From NCBI RefSeq assembly GCF_036864975.1, contig NZ_CP104311.1, forward strand, positions 3,289,513 to 3,353,512: a DNA stretch of 64,000 bases. The letters run 5' to 3'. A model generated the notes under the pieces. That model worked only from the letters and a program-made list of their open reading frames with translations. It had not been told where the DNA came from and searched no databases. Within the stretch, counting starts at the first letter, position 1. Every line of letters starts with the position of its first letter. Below, piece by piece: positions 8,554 through 17,835 of this stretch. Source of the stretch: Methylococcus capsulatus (GTDB lineage: Bacteria; Pseudomonadota; Gammaproteobacteria; Methylococcales; Methylococcaceae). The translations under genes were made by a program, and so were the position numbers.

Positions 8554-10629
8554 ATGCCAAAATCGCGGAGGCCGGATCAGGTCTCCCTCGACGAGCTGCA
8601 GGGAGCGGGTGAAAGAACCCAAGTCCGCCTCAACAAACTCGGCATCTTCAACCTGCAGGACCTCTTGCTCCACCTGCCGATCCGCTACGAGGACCGGACC
8701 CGGCTCACGCCTCTTTGCGCGCTGCAGCCCGGCCAACCGGCGCTGGTGGAAGGCGACGTGGAGCTCGCCGACGTCGCCGGAAGCGCCCGGCGGGCGCTAA
8801 TCTGCCGGATCAGTGACGGGACGGGCTTCCTCAATCTGCGCTTCTTCCATTTCCGACCGGAACAGCTCCGGACCTTGACGAGCGTTCGACGGATTCGCTG
8901 TTTTGGCGAAGTGCGCATCGGCGCGCATGGGCTGGAAATGGTCCACCCGGAATACGAGGCGCTGACCGGAACCAGCTCACCCCCGCTGGAAACCGGCCTG
9001 ACGCCGGTCTACCCGACCACCGACGGACTACGCCAGCAGAGTCTGCGGCGGTTCGTGGATCAAGCCCTGCGCCTGGCCGAACCGGACCAGGAGGACCCAC
9101 TCAGACTTCCTCCGCGCCTGGCACCCGAGTTCGACGCGATGTCATGGTGGGACGCGGTGCGCTGCCTGCATCGACCCGCCGCTGCCTGCCCAGCCGCCCT
9201 CGAGCGGGCCCGCCGCCGCTTGGCTTACGAGGAGCTGCTCGCCCATCATTTGAGCCTGGCCCGCTTCCGGCAGGAGATCCGTCAGCGGTCCGCACCGGCG
9301 CTGAGCACGGACGATACCGTCAAAGCAACTTTCCAGAGCGGACTGCCTTTTTCCCTGACGCGGGCCCAGCGGCGGGTGATTGGTGAAATCGAAACGGATT
9401 TGCGTAGCGGCCGCCCCATGCTGCGGCTGCTGCAAGGCGACGTCGGCTCGGGAAAGACCATCGTCGCCGCCCATGCCGCACTGGCGGCAGCCTCCAGTGG
9501 CTGGCAGACGGCCCTCATGGCTCCCACCGAATTGCTTGCCGAACAGCACTTCCATACCTTCACCGGCTGGCTGAGGTCTTGCGGCGTCTCGACCACCCTA
9601 CTGACCGGCAGGCTCAAAGGCCAAAGCCGGAAGGAGGCATTGGCGGCGATAGCGAACGGCGCCACTGGTCTGGTCATCGGCACTCACGCGTTGTTCCAGG
9701 AGAGCGTCGAGTTCCACCGCCTCGGCCTGACCATAATCGATGAACAACACCGCTTCGGGGTCCATCAGCGCCTGGCTTTGCGCGATAAGGCCCACCCGGA
9801 TGCCGCGCTGCCCCACCAGCTGGTCATGACGGCGACGCCCATTCCCCGCACCCTAGCAATTCTCGGTTACGCCGATCTGGACTGCTCAATCCTCGACGAG
9901 CTTCCGCCGGGACGGACCCCCGTCGTCACCCGCGTGATCCCCTCGACCCGCCGCGGGGAAATCGTCGACCGGATCGCCGCTTGGATCGCCGGCGGCAGGC
10001 AAGCCTACTGGGTCTGCACGCTGATCGAAGAATCCGAGGCATTGCAATGCGAAGCAGCCGCGAATACGGCTGCGAGCCTGGCCCAAGCACTGCCCGGCCT
10101 GCGCATCCAGCTGCTGCACGGACGCATGTCCGCTGCGGAAAAAGACAGCGTCATGCGGGCGTTCAAAGCAGGCGAGTCCGACATCCTGGTAGCAACGACG
10201 GTGATCGAAGTCGGCGTAGACGTACCGAATGCCGGCCTGATGATCATTGAGAATCCAGAACGTCTCGGACTCGCGCAACTCCATCAGCTGCGGGGACGGG
10301 TTGGCCGCGGTCCGGGCAGCGCCTATTGCATCCTCCTGTACCAGCCGCCGCTGTCCACCATCGGCAGGGAGAGGCTGAAAATTTTAAAGCAATCCTCGAA
10401 CGGCTTCGTCATCGCCGAGAAAGATCTCCAGCAGCGGGGACCCGGGGAATTTCTGGGCGTCCGCCAGACCGGCCTGGCACGCTTCCGGATCGCAGACCTG
10501 ACCCGCGACGCCGATCTGATCGAAACGGTGGGCGCAAGCGCGGAACACGTACTCAAACACCATCCCGAACTGGTCACGCCGCTGATCGACCGCTGGGTCG
10601 GACGTGGACTTCATTACGCCGGCGCATGA
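8554..10629 (+). CDS. recG: ATP-dependent DNA helicase RecG
   Basis: A 691-residue superfamily-2 helicase that remodels stalled forks and branched DNA. An N-terminal wedge/OB region (about residues 1-150) precedes the motor. Visible helicase motifs are Walker A GDVGSGKT, Walker B as DEQHRFGV, motif III TATPIPRTL and motif VI QLRGRVGRG. The C-terminal TRG-type segment RGPGEFLGVRQTG is present. The ATG lies 12 bases after the ridA stop. Confidence 0.97.
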   Translation: MPKSRRPDQVSLDELQGAGERTQVRLNKLGIFNLQDLLLHLPIRYEDRTRLTPLCALQPGQPALVEGDVELADVAGSARRALICRISDGTGFLNLRFFHFRPEQLRTLTSVRRIRCFGEVRIGAHGLEMVHPEYEALTGTSSPPLETGLTPVYPTTDGLRQQSLRRFVDQALRLAEPDQEDPLRLPPRLAPEFDAMSWWDAVRCLHRPAAACPAALERARRRLAYEELLAHHLSLARFRQEIRQRSAPALSTDDTVKATFQSGLPFSLTRAQRRVIGEIETDLRSGRPMLRLLQGDVGSGKTIVAAHAALAAASSGWQTALMAPTELLAEQHFHTFTGWLRSCGVSTTLLTGRLKGQSRKEALAAIANGATGLVIGTHALFQESVEFHRLGLTIIDEQHRFGVHQRLALRDKAHPDAALPHQLVMTATPIPRTLAILGYADLDCSILDELPPGRTPVVTRVIPSTRRGEIVDRIAAWIAGGRQAYWVCTLIEESEALQCEAAANTAASLAQALPGLRIQLLHGRMSAAEKDSVMRAFKAGESDILVATTVIEVGVDVPNAGLMIIENPERLGLAQLHQLRGRVGRGPGSAYCILLYQPPLSTIGRERLKILKQSSNGFVIAEKDLQQRGPGEFLGVRQTGLARFRIADLTRDADLIETVGASAEHVLKHHPELVTPLIDRWVGRGLHYAGA

Positions 10630-10709
10630 CGCAATGGATACATGCGCCTCGAGTTGGTAGACTGCTGCGCGTCCTTCTGACCTGGTAACGAGAAAAGGAG
10701 AGGTTCCCC

Positions 10710-11054
10710 ATGACTCGCCAGCCCGCCGTTCAAACATGCACCCTTTCGCCTCATTCCAGCCGCATCTTCTGCGCCTCGGTCCTTGCACTCGGGCTGGCCG
10801 GATGCGCCGGGATGACCCCTTCGCAGCAACGCATGACTTCCGGCACACTCATCGGCGCCGGTGGCGGAGCGGTTATTGGAGCACTGGCGGGTAACGCCGC
10901 CATGGGTGCCGGCATCGGTGCCGCAGCCGGACTCGCCGGCGGATACCTGTATCAGAAGTACAAGGAAAACCAAGCCGCGACCTACGCCGAAGGCTATCGG
11001 CAAGGCCAGGCCAGTAGTCAATCAAAAAAGCAGAAGAAAGCGCAACCGCAATAA
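10710..11054 (+). CDS. Glycine-zipper lipoprotein
   Basis: A 114-residue predicted lipoprotein. The signal peptide ends in the lipobox LAGC with Cys32. Residues about 45-80 are a glycine-zipper transmembrane region (GTLIGAGGGAVIGALAG then GAGIGAAAGLAGG), followed by YQKYKENQ and a basic Gln/Lys-rich tail. Proteins of this type are outer-membrane or periplasmic and of unknown exact role. A strong Shine-Dalgarno AAGGAG precedes the ATG. It is convergent with rsfS, with 25 bases between the stops. Confidence 0.8.
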   Translation: MTRQPAVQTCTLSPHSSRIFCASVLALGLAGCAGMTPSQQRMTSGTLIGAGGGAVIGALAGNAAMGAGIGAAAGLAGGYLYQKYKENQAATYAEGYRQGQASSQSKKQKKAQPQ

Positions 11055-11079
11055 CGAGGTGGAGCAACGCCGCAACCGG

Positions 11080-11424
11080 TCAGGCGGCAGCGGGAAATAT
11101 CTCGGCCCAGAGCTTCTCGAGCTGGTAAAACTCTCGCACGGGCGGCTTCATCACATGCACCACCACATCGCCGAGATCCACCACCACCCACTCGCCAGAC
11201 TCTTCCCCTTCCAACCCGAAGGGCTGAAACGCATGCGCTTTGGCGCTGGCTTCGACATTCCCGGCCAGTGATCTGACGTGTCGATCGGAGGTTCCGCTGG
11301 CGATCACGAAGAAATCGGCAATTGCCGTCTTTCCACGCAGATCGATGATCTTGACGTCGCGCCCTTTCCCTTCATCCAGCGCGGCCACGACGATTTCAAG
11401 CAACGAGTCGATAGGCATAGGCAT
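11080..11424 (-). CDS. rsfS: Ribosomal silencing factor RsfS
   Basis: A 114-residue Iojap/RsfS protein that binds ribosomal protein uL14 and blocks subunit joining during starvation. Family marks are KIIDLRGKTAIADFFVIASG, TSDRHVRSLA and the C-terminal GDVVVHVMKP followed by REFYQLEKLW. I chose the ATG at 11424; the frame is open to 11526 but the extra residues do not fit the family. nadD and rlmH, its usual neighbours, are absent: upstream lies the broken 3' end of mltD. Confidence 0.95.
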   Translation of the reverse strand: MPMPIDSLLEIVVAALDEGKGRDVKIIDLRGKTAIADFFVIASGTSDRHVRSLAGNVEASAKAHAFQPFGLEGEESGEWVVVDLGDVVVHVMKPPVREFYQLEKLWAEIFPAAA

Positions 11425-11691
11425 CTTGAATTTTTGACTCAAATGATTTGTGAACAAAGCGATGAGATGTAGCGCACGCCCATCGGCCGGAAAACCCTCT
11501 TCGAGCGAGGAGGCGGAGGACAGCAAAGGAAATCAATGGATGCCGGGCCGACTCGCCCGGGATGAGACAATACTGAATATCAGAACAGGCATGTCGCCCG
11601 ACATGAGGCCGCTCGGGCCAAATTGCAAGAAGCGTTGGTGAGATCAAAGGCCGTCGTAGCTCCGCAGCCGCCAAAGGCCGGCACTCTTGAC

Positions 11692-11881
11692 TCAATGTTT
11701 CCCGGCCGAAACCTTGATGTTCCTGCCGGCTTCGAGCTTGTTTTCCTTCACGCCGTTCCATTTCCGCAGATCCGCGACGCTGACACCGAACCGCTGGGAA
11801 ATGGCGAACAGGGTTTCGCCGGGTTTGACGGTATGGCGAATGGATTGCGAGGACTTGATCCCTGCACCGAGGCGATTATCG
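11692..11881 (-). pseudogene. Detached LysM 3' end of the split mltD gene
   Basis: Reading from the repeat into unique sequence, this minus-strand frame encodes one LysM peptidoglycan-binding domain: HTVKPGETLFAISQRFGVSV, then ADLRKWNGVKENKLEAG and a stop. MltD-type transglycosylases carry such LysM domains at the C terminus, and the SLT part lies just upstream on the same strand. A 302-bp repeat separates the two. The frame runs back into the repeat to an ATG at 12117, so a 141-aa hybrid ORF exists, but it has no signal peptide and translation is doubtful. The fragment is one base out of frame with the upstream part. Confidence 0.8.
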
Positions 11882-12183
11882 GACACTGGAGCGTCGCCAT
11901 TTTTCGCGAAACCCGACGGGACTTCCAAGTCACCCTCGGAAGCGAAAAATTGGCGACGTCTTTGCCTTCGGCGGCCCGCGCCGTCCTGCGTCCGCCTCGG
12001 CTCCGTCCGTCTCTCCGCGACGCACTCCGCCAAGGCTCCCACAATGACTCGACGCCGTGTCGGTTCCCTTATGTTTTGTCTCCACCTGCGATGAAGCCGC
12101 AGACTCCGACAAAACATCCGGGCCTACGGCTTCGCGGGGGTCGTCGCACTCGCTCGCTTCGCTCGACTTCCTTGTGCTCCTTC
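11882..12183. repeat. 302-bp dispersed repeat, copy 1 (inside mltD)
   Basis: This segment matches 47586-47887 in the same orientation with no gaps and four mismatches by hand comparison (about 98.7% identity). It contains two inverted repeats: GTCGCCATTTTTCG against CGAAAAATTGGCGAC near the left end, and a perfect ATGTTTTGTC/GACAAAACAT pair (12071-12080 and 12108-12117) enclosing a smaller CTGCG/CGCAG stem. ATCG occurs directly outside both ends (11878-11881 and 12184-12187), a possible 4-bp target duplication. It encodes no recognisable transposase, so it behaves like a small non-autonomous element. Confidence 0.9.
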
Positions 12184-13663
12184 ATCGCGATACGGTGTAC
12201 TTTTCCTTAGTGCGAGCAGTCCGTTCATCATGCGACGCCTCCTCCCGGGAAAGGGCGGACTCTGCCGCAACGTTCCGGATGTCATTCTTCCGTCCGGGAT
12301 TCCCCTGCCTGGAAGGGCCAAGGCCATCATCCAGGCCCCGCTTTCCTTTCCTCGTCTTGGCTTCGTGTCCCACTCCCAAAACGTTCTGCGGGCGGCTGCC
12401 ATCCCGCAGGTGAGCGATCACACCCGCCTGGCTTCCCATCTCCGCACTCTGCCAGCGTTCTCTCCGATTCCAATCCTTCGCCGAGCCCCATTCCGGATAG
12501 CGAGACGGCACGGCAATTTCCGCCGTGTAAGCCGAGGCCGCCGACTTTCGCCCAGACCGGTCGCGAGCCGGATCGGCCGCATCCAGCATGACTGTGTCGG
12601 GCGAACTCCGACGACCGGTCCCGGGACTTCCCTCCGTTTCGTCGGCCGGGAGATGGGACTCGAATTGTCCACTCATCGCCAGTCTGGCCAACTCCTTCTT
12701 GAATTTACGCGATTTGTCCGCAGGCACGAAAAGACGGTAGGAACCTTCTATGTCAGCGCGCGGATGCTTGAAACCGGGATTCAATTCGAGCATCCGTTCC
12801 AGACTCATGTCGGCTGCGTCGGCCGCCAGTGCGAGATCGAGCTGAGAACTCACTTTCACTGGCTTGAAAATGGCTTCGTTCGGAATGTAATGGAGGTCGA
12901 TCGCATACTTATCGGCATTCGCGAAAACTTTCGACACGGCTAGCAACCGCGGCACGTAAGCCTTCGTCTCCTCCGGCAGATCCAACGACCAGAAATCAGT
13001 CGGCAGATTCCGCGCCTCGTTGCGCTGAATCGCCTTGGCGACCGCACCTTCGCCGCAGTTGTAAGCGGCTATCGCCAGAAGCCAATCGCCATTGAAGTCG
13101 TTATGGAGTTTTTTAAGGTACTTGATCGCCGCCCGCGTCGAGGCATAGACATCACGACGCCCATCGTAGGAGCGGCTGCGCTTCAGACCGTAACGGCGAC
13201 CCGTTTCCGGGATGAACTGCCATATCCCGGCGGCCCGGGCGGGAGACACCGCATGGGGCTGAAATGCACTTTCGACGATGGGCAGCAGCGCCAGTTCGCC
13301 CGGCATCTTCTGTTTCTCGAGTTGCCGAACGATGGTATATAAGAAGGGTTCAGCCCGCTTTTGCGCGCGCTTCAAATAATCGGGGTGGTTGATGAACCAC
13401 GAGACCTCACGATCCACCAAGCGATGTTCCACCTGGGGCAAGGCATACAGCGAGAACATCCGCTCCCACAACGTGTCGTACTGGGAACCCGGCGATGCCT
13501 GTTTCCCCTTCTTGGGTTTACCGGGATTCTCGGAAGCGGCCCCAAGGCGGGGTTCTGGAACCGATGGTTTGAGGTTGTTCGGCTTGTTGGCACAGCCGGG
13601 AAGAAGCAGGACCACCAGCGACATGGTGGCAAGCAATCGCGGACGGAACGGGAATCGCTTCAT
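12182..13663 (-). CDS. mltD: Membrane-bound lytic transglycosylase MltD, truncated before LysM
   Basis: A 493-residue lipoprotein: the signal peptide ends in LLPGC with Cys24. The SLT domain spans about residues 105-260, with catalytic Glu131 in LLPIVESAF, GIWQFIPETGRRYGL and AIAAYNCGEGAV. It cleaves peptidoglycan glycan strands at the outer membrane. A Ser/Arg-rich linker follows. The frame ends EKYTVSR, where a LysM domain might begin, and the TGA is formed by one flanking base plus two bases of the inserted repeat. The LysM domain survives only beyond the repeat. The catalytic part is intact and may still work with altered wall targeting. Confidence 0.88.
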   Translation of the reverse strand: MKRFPFRPRLLATMSLVVLLLPGCANKPNNLKPSVPEPRLGAASENPGKPKKGKQASPGSQYDTLWERMFSLYALPQVEHRLVDREVSWFINHPDYLKRAQKRAEPFLYTIVRQLEKQKMPGELALLPIVESAFQPHAVSPARAAGIWQFIPETGRRYGLKRSRSYDGRRDVYASTRAAIKYLKKLHNDFNGDWLLAIAAYNCGEGAVAKAIQRNEARNLPTDFWSLDLPEETKAYVPRLLAVSKVFANADKYAIDLHYIPNEAIFKPVKVSSQLDLALAADAADMSLERMLELNPGFKHPRADIEGSYRLFVPADKSRKFKKELARLAMSGQFESHLPADETEGSPGTGRRSSPDTVMLDAADPARDRSGRKSAASAYTAEIAVPSRYPEWGSAKDWNRRERWQSAEMGSQAGVIAHLRDGSRPQNVLGVGHEAKTRKGKRGLDDGLGPSRQGNPGRKNDIRNVAAESALSREEASHDERTARTKEKYTVSR

Positions 13664-13722
13664 AAAATACTCCCTCAGTTAGGCAGCTGGCTGAGGCTAG
13701 CTACAACAGGCCGCTCAACTCT

Positions 13723-14502
13723 ATGAGTACGAATAAAGGCTTTGCTCAACACCCTCACGAGATATTCTCTGAATGGTATCGAGGCACGACGCCGGGGCAG
13801 GCACTCAAGCGATTGGAATTCCATTATTTGTCGAGTGAGCTAAAGCTTACTTACAATCAGATTACATTACAAGTTGGCTGCCCCGGCGACCTCTCCCCGC
13901 TGAATGGCTTCCCACGCGGTACGTCATGCCTCCTGACCAGCGGACCGAAGGAAGCCCAGCGGGCAGCCGCCCGCCTCATTGCCGCACCCGATGAAATCCC
14001 GTTCGACGCACAGAGCGTCGATCTGGTCTACCTCGTCCACGTCCTGGAGTTTTCGCCTGACCCGTGTAGGATTTTGCAAGAGTGCGAACGCATTCTCAAA
14101 CCCCAAGGAGAACTTCATGTCCTCGCACTGAACCCGTGGAATCCAAAGAATCTGCAGCGTTGTGTACCCCTGCTTCTGAAGAACGTTGACATCAGCCTCA
14201 TCACGCCATCCCGCCTGATGGCCTGGCTGAAAAACCTCAACCTGGACACTTGCCTCGTCGCCGGTTTCAGCCTCACCCCTGAATGCTGCCTGCCCAACCG
14301 CGGTTCTCTCTTGAACCGTTCGCGGGCCCATTTGGCAGCGGCTTATGCGGTTCGAGCGATCAAGCGGCGCCAGCGGCCGATTCCATTGGCATCGCCCTGG
14401 TCCTCGATTCCCGAACTGATCGGAGGCTGTGGCCCGATCGAAACGGCTTTCCACAGGGTGGAAGGCCCCACACCTAGCAGAGGACACCACACCTGCGGAT
14501 AA
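13723..14502 (+). CDS. SAM-dependent methyltransferase (YafS-like)
   Basis: A 259-residue class I methyltransferase of the Methyltransf_11 type. The SAM motif I region is degenerate (LQVGCPGDLS), while the later motifs are clear: IPFDAQSVDLVYLVHVLEFS then ILQECERILKPQGELHVLAL and NPWNP. This matches the YafS family, which in enterobacteria lies beside mltD, gloB and rnhA; here it is divergent from mltD with 59 bases between the starts. The substrate is unknown. The C-terminal 60 residues are basic and Pro-rich. Confidence 0.8.
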   Translation: MSTNKGFAQHPHEIFSEWYRGTTPGQALKRLEFHYLSSELKLTYNQITLQVGCPGDLSPLNGFPRGTSCLLTSGPKEAQRAAARLIAAPDEIPFDAQSVDLVYLVHVLEFSPDPCRILQECERILKPQGELHVLALNPWNPKNLQRCVPLLLKNVDISLITPSRLMAWLKNLNLDTCLVAGFSLTPECCLPNRGSLLNRSRAHLAAAYAVRAIKRRQRPIPLASPWSSIPELIGGCGPIETAFHRVEGPTPSRGHHTCG

Positions 14503-14708
14503 TGGCAGGAAGGAACAAAGATATTTTGAGATGGGGACAGCCTTGCTGAAGGAAGAAACGGCTGGCGGGGGATTCGATGCGCAGAAAAAAATGAGCTTCC
14601 TGAACTTGCATAGCAAGAACCCATCCTTTCTGCGCACCAAAGCAGACGGTGAGCATACGCTCTCCTCCGACTTTCCTGTCATCGCTTCGGCAAATACGCC
14701 TTGGCATT

Positions 14709-14727
14709 CCATTCGCCGTGCGAATGG
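14709..14727. terminator. Possible hairpin terminator
   Basis: CCATTCGC and GCGAATGG form an 8-bp stem with a 3-base loop, followed on the plus strand by ATCCCTTTTG. It lies between the methyltransferase stop and the convergent 59-aa gene. The remaining part of 14503-14776 shows no supportable gene; a short plus-strand frame at 14531-14740 has no ribosome-binding site or known similarity. Confidence 0.35.
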
Positions 14728-14776
14728 ATCCCTTTTGTAATAAGGTTTTTAATTTAGTAAGTTACGAATCGCCTGA

Positions 14777-14956
14777 TTATTTGGTCTTTTGCTTGGCGAT
14801 CTGAGCGTCGACTTCCTTGGCCGCCTCTTGAGCGGCACCGCTCTGCCAGCCGCTCACTTCGTTTTCTCTGGCCTTGAACAGAACGACCAGGACGACGGTT
14901 CCAACGATCAATGCGCCGATCCACAACCAGAAGTTGTCTTTTTCTTGGTTTTCCAT
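14777..14956 (-). CDS. Small single-pass membrane protein, 59 aa
   Basis: The minus strand has ATG at 14956 preceded by a full AGGAGG about 6 bases upstream and an open frame to TAA at 14777. The product starts MENQEKDNFWLWIGALIVG, continues with a hydrophobic helix (about residues 9-27) and ends in a charged Ala/Lys/Gln-rich helix. The composition and start signal are convincing, but I do not recognise the family. The size and layout resemble small accessory subunits of membrane complexes such as CcoQ, though no oxidase genes are nearby. Confidence 0.75.
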   Translation of the reverse strand: MENQEKDNFWLWIGALIVGTVVLVVLFKARENEVSGWQSGAAQEAAKEVDAQIAKQKTK

Positions 14957-15254
14957 TCTATCCTCCTATCGTTGTCGATGTTGCAGGGATTGTGCTTTCA
15001 GCCCCCGGGCTGTCGGCCTCCCCATCGTATAATTGATTGTTGCACTCTGAAGCAGGACCCAACTCGGCGCACCGCTTCATTGACAACAAGTTTACCCCTA
15101 CAAAACAATGAAAAACAATAGTTGACCTGGATCAAACTTTAAAAAATTTCCAGGCCGCCCAGCCCTTCTCCTATTGCAAACGCTCGAACGTCGGTGGTAG
15201 GGCGCCGGCACCGTCGGAGCGATCATCCCCGACCTTACCTCACCATGCAAGCAG

Positions 15255-16346
15255 TTAGACATTGAAGCGGAAATGCACGATGTCTCCGTCGTGCATGACA
15301 TAATCCTTGCCTTCTAAACGCCACTTCCCGGCGTCTTTGGCCCCTTGCTCGCCATTGCAGGCGACGAAGTCCTCGTAGGCGATCACCTCCGCGCGGATGA
15401 AACCTTTTTCGAAATCGCTGTGGATGACACCCGCCGCCTGGGGCGCAGTGGCGCCTGCAGGAATGGTCCAGGCCCGGACCTCCTTGACACCCGCAGTAAA
15501 GAAGGTGAACAGGTTCAGCAGACGGTATGCCGCCCGCACCACCCGGTTGAGCCCCGGTTCTTCGAAGCCGATCTCTGCCAGGAAATCCGCCTTGTCTTCG
15601 TCTTCGAGCTGGGACAGTTCGGCCTCGAAAGCGGCACAGACCGGCACGACCACCGCACCTTCGTCACGTGCGAATGCTTCAACCTGCTCCAAGAGGGGGT
15701 TATTCTCGAAGCCGCCTTCCTGGACGTTGGCGATATACATCGTCGGCTTGGCGGTGAGCAGATGCAGATCCCGCAATAGGGCCACGTCTTCCGGAGGCAG
15801 CGGTATGGCCCGCACCGGCGTTCCCGAATTCAACCCCTTGCTGACGAGCTCCAGCACGCGTACCCGCTCGATCTCTTCCTTGTTCCCGGACTTGGCGGCC
15901 TTCTGAGCACGCTGGAGGACTTTCTCCACCGTCGCCATGTCGGCGAGGATGAGTTCCATCCCGATCACTTCGATGTCGGAGAGGGGGTCGACCTTTCCGG
16001 CAACATGTACGATGTCGTCATTCTCGAAGCAGCGGACGACATGCGCGATCGCGTCGGTTTCGCGGATGTGGGCAAGAAACTGGTTGCCCAGTCCCTCGCC
16101 CTTCGATGCGCCGGCCACCAGTCCTGCGATGTCGACGAACTCGATGGCCGTCGGCACCACCCGCTCGGGTTTCACGATTCCCGCCAGCACCTCAAGCCTC
16201 GGGTCGGGGACGGGCACGACACCCACGTTGGGATCGATAGTGCAGAAAGGATAATTCTCGGCCGCGATGGCGGCTTTGGTGAGCGCGTTGAAAAGCGTGG
16301 ACTTGCCGACGTTGGGCAAGCCGACGATGCCGACGTGTAATGCCAT
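15255..16346 (-). CDS. ychF: Ribosome-binding ATPase YchF
   Basis: A complete 363-residue Obg-family P-loop protein that binds ATP rather than GTP. The P-loop is [15 protein letters not shown], followed by [14 protein letters not shown] and the G3-like [17 protein letters not shown]. The C-terminal TGS domain is seen as GWTIPAG-like and [16 protein letters not shown], ending [15 protein letters not shown]. The ATG at 16346 has AGGAAC upstream. The upstream gap 14957-15254 holds no other gene. Confidence 0.97.
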   Translation of the reverse strand: MALHVGIVGLPNVGKSTLFNALTKAAIAAENYPFCTIDPNVGVVPVPDPRLEVLAGIVKPERVVPTAIEFVDIAGLVAGASKGEGLGNQFLAHIRETDAIAHVVRCFENDDIVHVAGKVDPLSDIEVIGMELILADMATVEKVLQRAQKAAKSGNKEEIERVRVLELVSKGLNSGTPVRAIPLPPEDVALLRDLHLLTAKPTMYIANVQEGGFENNPLLEQVEAFARDEGAVVVPVCAAFEAELSQLEDEDKADFLAEIGFEEPGLNRVVRAAYRLLNLFTFFTAGVKEVRAWTIPAGATAPQAAGVIHSDFEKGFIRAEVIAYEDFVACNGEQGAKDAGKWRLEGKDYVMHDGDIVHFRFNV

Positions 16347-16358
16347 GCGGGAATGTTC

Positions 16359-17816
16359 CTAGCGTTCTTCGGTACGATGATAGTGGTCCTGGAAGCGGAC
16401 GATGTCGTCCTCACCGAGGTAACTGCCGGATTGCACCTCGATGATTTCCAACGGAATGGTTCCTGGATTTTCCAGACGATGATGAACCCCGAGGGGGATG
16501 TAAGTGGACTGGTTTTCCGTCAGCAGGAATGACTCTTCGCCGCGGACGACCCGGGCGGTACCCCGTACGACGATCCAGTGCTCGGCCCGATGGTGATGCA
16601 TCTGCAGCGAAAGAGCGGCGCCCGGCGTCACCGTGATCCGCTTGACCTGGTAGCGCTGGCCGGTATCGATCGACTCGTAGGTTCCCCAGGGGCGGTGCAC
16701 CCGGCGATGGACCTTGTGTTCGGTACGGTTCGCCGCTTTGAGATGTTCGGCGATCTGCTTGATATCCTGAGCCTTCGACTTGTGCGCGACCAACACCGCG
16801 TCCGCCGTGTCCACCACCAGCAGGTCGTCCACGCCGATGGCGGCGAGAAACCGGCTGTCGGCATACAGCAGCGAATTCCTGGTATCGCGCGCATAAACGT
16901 CACCTTCCACGACGTTGCCGTGCTCGTCCCGCGGCTTGACTTCGGACAGCGATGCCCAGGAACCGAGATCACACCAACCCACGTCGAGCGGTATGACGAC
17001 CGCCTGTCCCGTGCCATTGAGCTTTTCCATCACGGCGTAGTCGATGGAATCGGACGGGCAGCGCAGGAAATCGGTCCGGTCAACCCGTATGAAATTACCG
17101 TCTGCGCCGGCTTTTTCATAGGCTGCGGAACAGGATTCCAGGATGTCGGGGCGATGCGAACCGATCCGCTCTAGCCAGACATTCACCCGCAGCACGAACA
17201 GCCCGCTGTTCCATAGGTACTCACCGGAGCTCAGATAATGCACTGCGGTTTCGGCATCCGGTTTTTCCACGAAGGCCTCCAGCTCGAAAACCGTGCCGTC
17301 CTCCAGCGCCCGTCCTTTGCGAATATAGCCGTAACCCGTCTCCGGCCGGTCCGGCACGATACCGAACGTCCCGATCAGCCCGCGTCCTGCAACCTCCAGA
17401 GCCCGCGCCATACCGACGCGGAAACCTTCCACGTCGGCGATGTGGTGATCCGCTGGCATCACTGCCAGAATGCAGTCGCCCCCGAGGCGCTCACGAACGT
17501 GCAGCGCCGCAATCGTTAACGCCGGAGCCGTGTTGCGGCCACTCGGTTCGAGGAGGATATCGGCATCTTCATAGCCCATCTGCCGCAGCTGCTCGGCCAC
17601 CAGAAAACGATGCTGTTCATTGCACACGACCAAGGGCGAGCGGATGTCGAAGCACGGCTCCGTCATCCCACTGATACGCCCGGCGGTTTCCTGAAACAAG
17701 GTGCGCTCGCCCAACAGAGGAAGAAACTGCTTGGGATAGGCTTCGCGCGAATGCGGCCAGAGACGGGAGCCCACTCCACCCGAGAGAATGAGTGGCTTGA
17801 TCGTTACACTACTCAT
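16359..17816 (-). CDS. Mannose-1-phosphate guanylyltransferase / mannose-6-phosphate isomerase
   Basis: A 485-residue bifunctional type II enzyme (ManC/AlgA/CpsB family) making GDP-mannose for polysaccharides. The N-terminal nucleotidyltransferase has LSGGVGSRLWPHSREAYPKQ and FVEKP. The C-terminal cupin isomerase domain has YQVKRITVTPGAALSLQMHH followed by HRAEHWIVVRGTA. I chose the ATG at 17816 because GGAGGTG sits 6 bases upstream; the frame continues to 17861. It follows waaA on the same strand by 19 bases, so both probably serve envelope carbohydrate synthesis. Confidence 0.93.
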   Translation of the reverse strand: MSSVTIKPLILSGGVGSRLWPHSREAYPKQFLPLLGERTLFQETAGRISGMTEPCFDIRSPLVVCNEQHRFLVAEQLRQMGYEDADILLEPSGRNTAPALTIAALHVRERLGGDCILAVMPADHHIADVEGFRVGMARALEVAGRGLIGTFGIVPDRPETGYGYIRKGRALEDGTVFELEAFVEKPDAETAVHYLSSGEYLWNSGLFVLRVNVWLERIGSHRPDILESCSAAYEKAGADGNFIRVDRTDFLRCPSDSIDYAVMEKLNGTGQAVVIPLDVGWCDLGSWASLSEVKPRDEHGNVVEGDVYARDTRNSLLYADSRFLAAIGVDDLLVVDTADAVLVAHKSKAQDIKQIAEHLKAANRTEHKVHRRVHRPWGTYESIDTGQRYQVKRITVTPGAALSLQMHHHRAEHWIVVRGTARVVRGEESFLLTENQSTYIPLGVHHRLENPGTIPLEIIEVQSGSYLGEDDIVRFQDHYHRTEER

Positions 17817-17835
17817 GGTGCGCACCTCCAAAAAA

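Noticed and set aside
11450-11641. A 63-codon plus-strand frame upstream of rsfS
   Set aside because: No ribosome-binding site or motif; it is probably chance sequence between rsfS and the broken mltD end.
14531-14740. A 69-codon plus-strand frame after the methyltransferase
   Set aside because: No ribosome-binding site or recognisable similarity, and it runs through the hairpin at 14709-14727.
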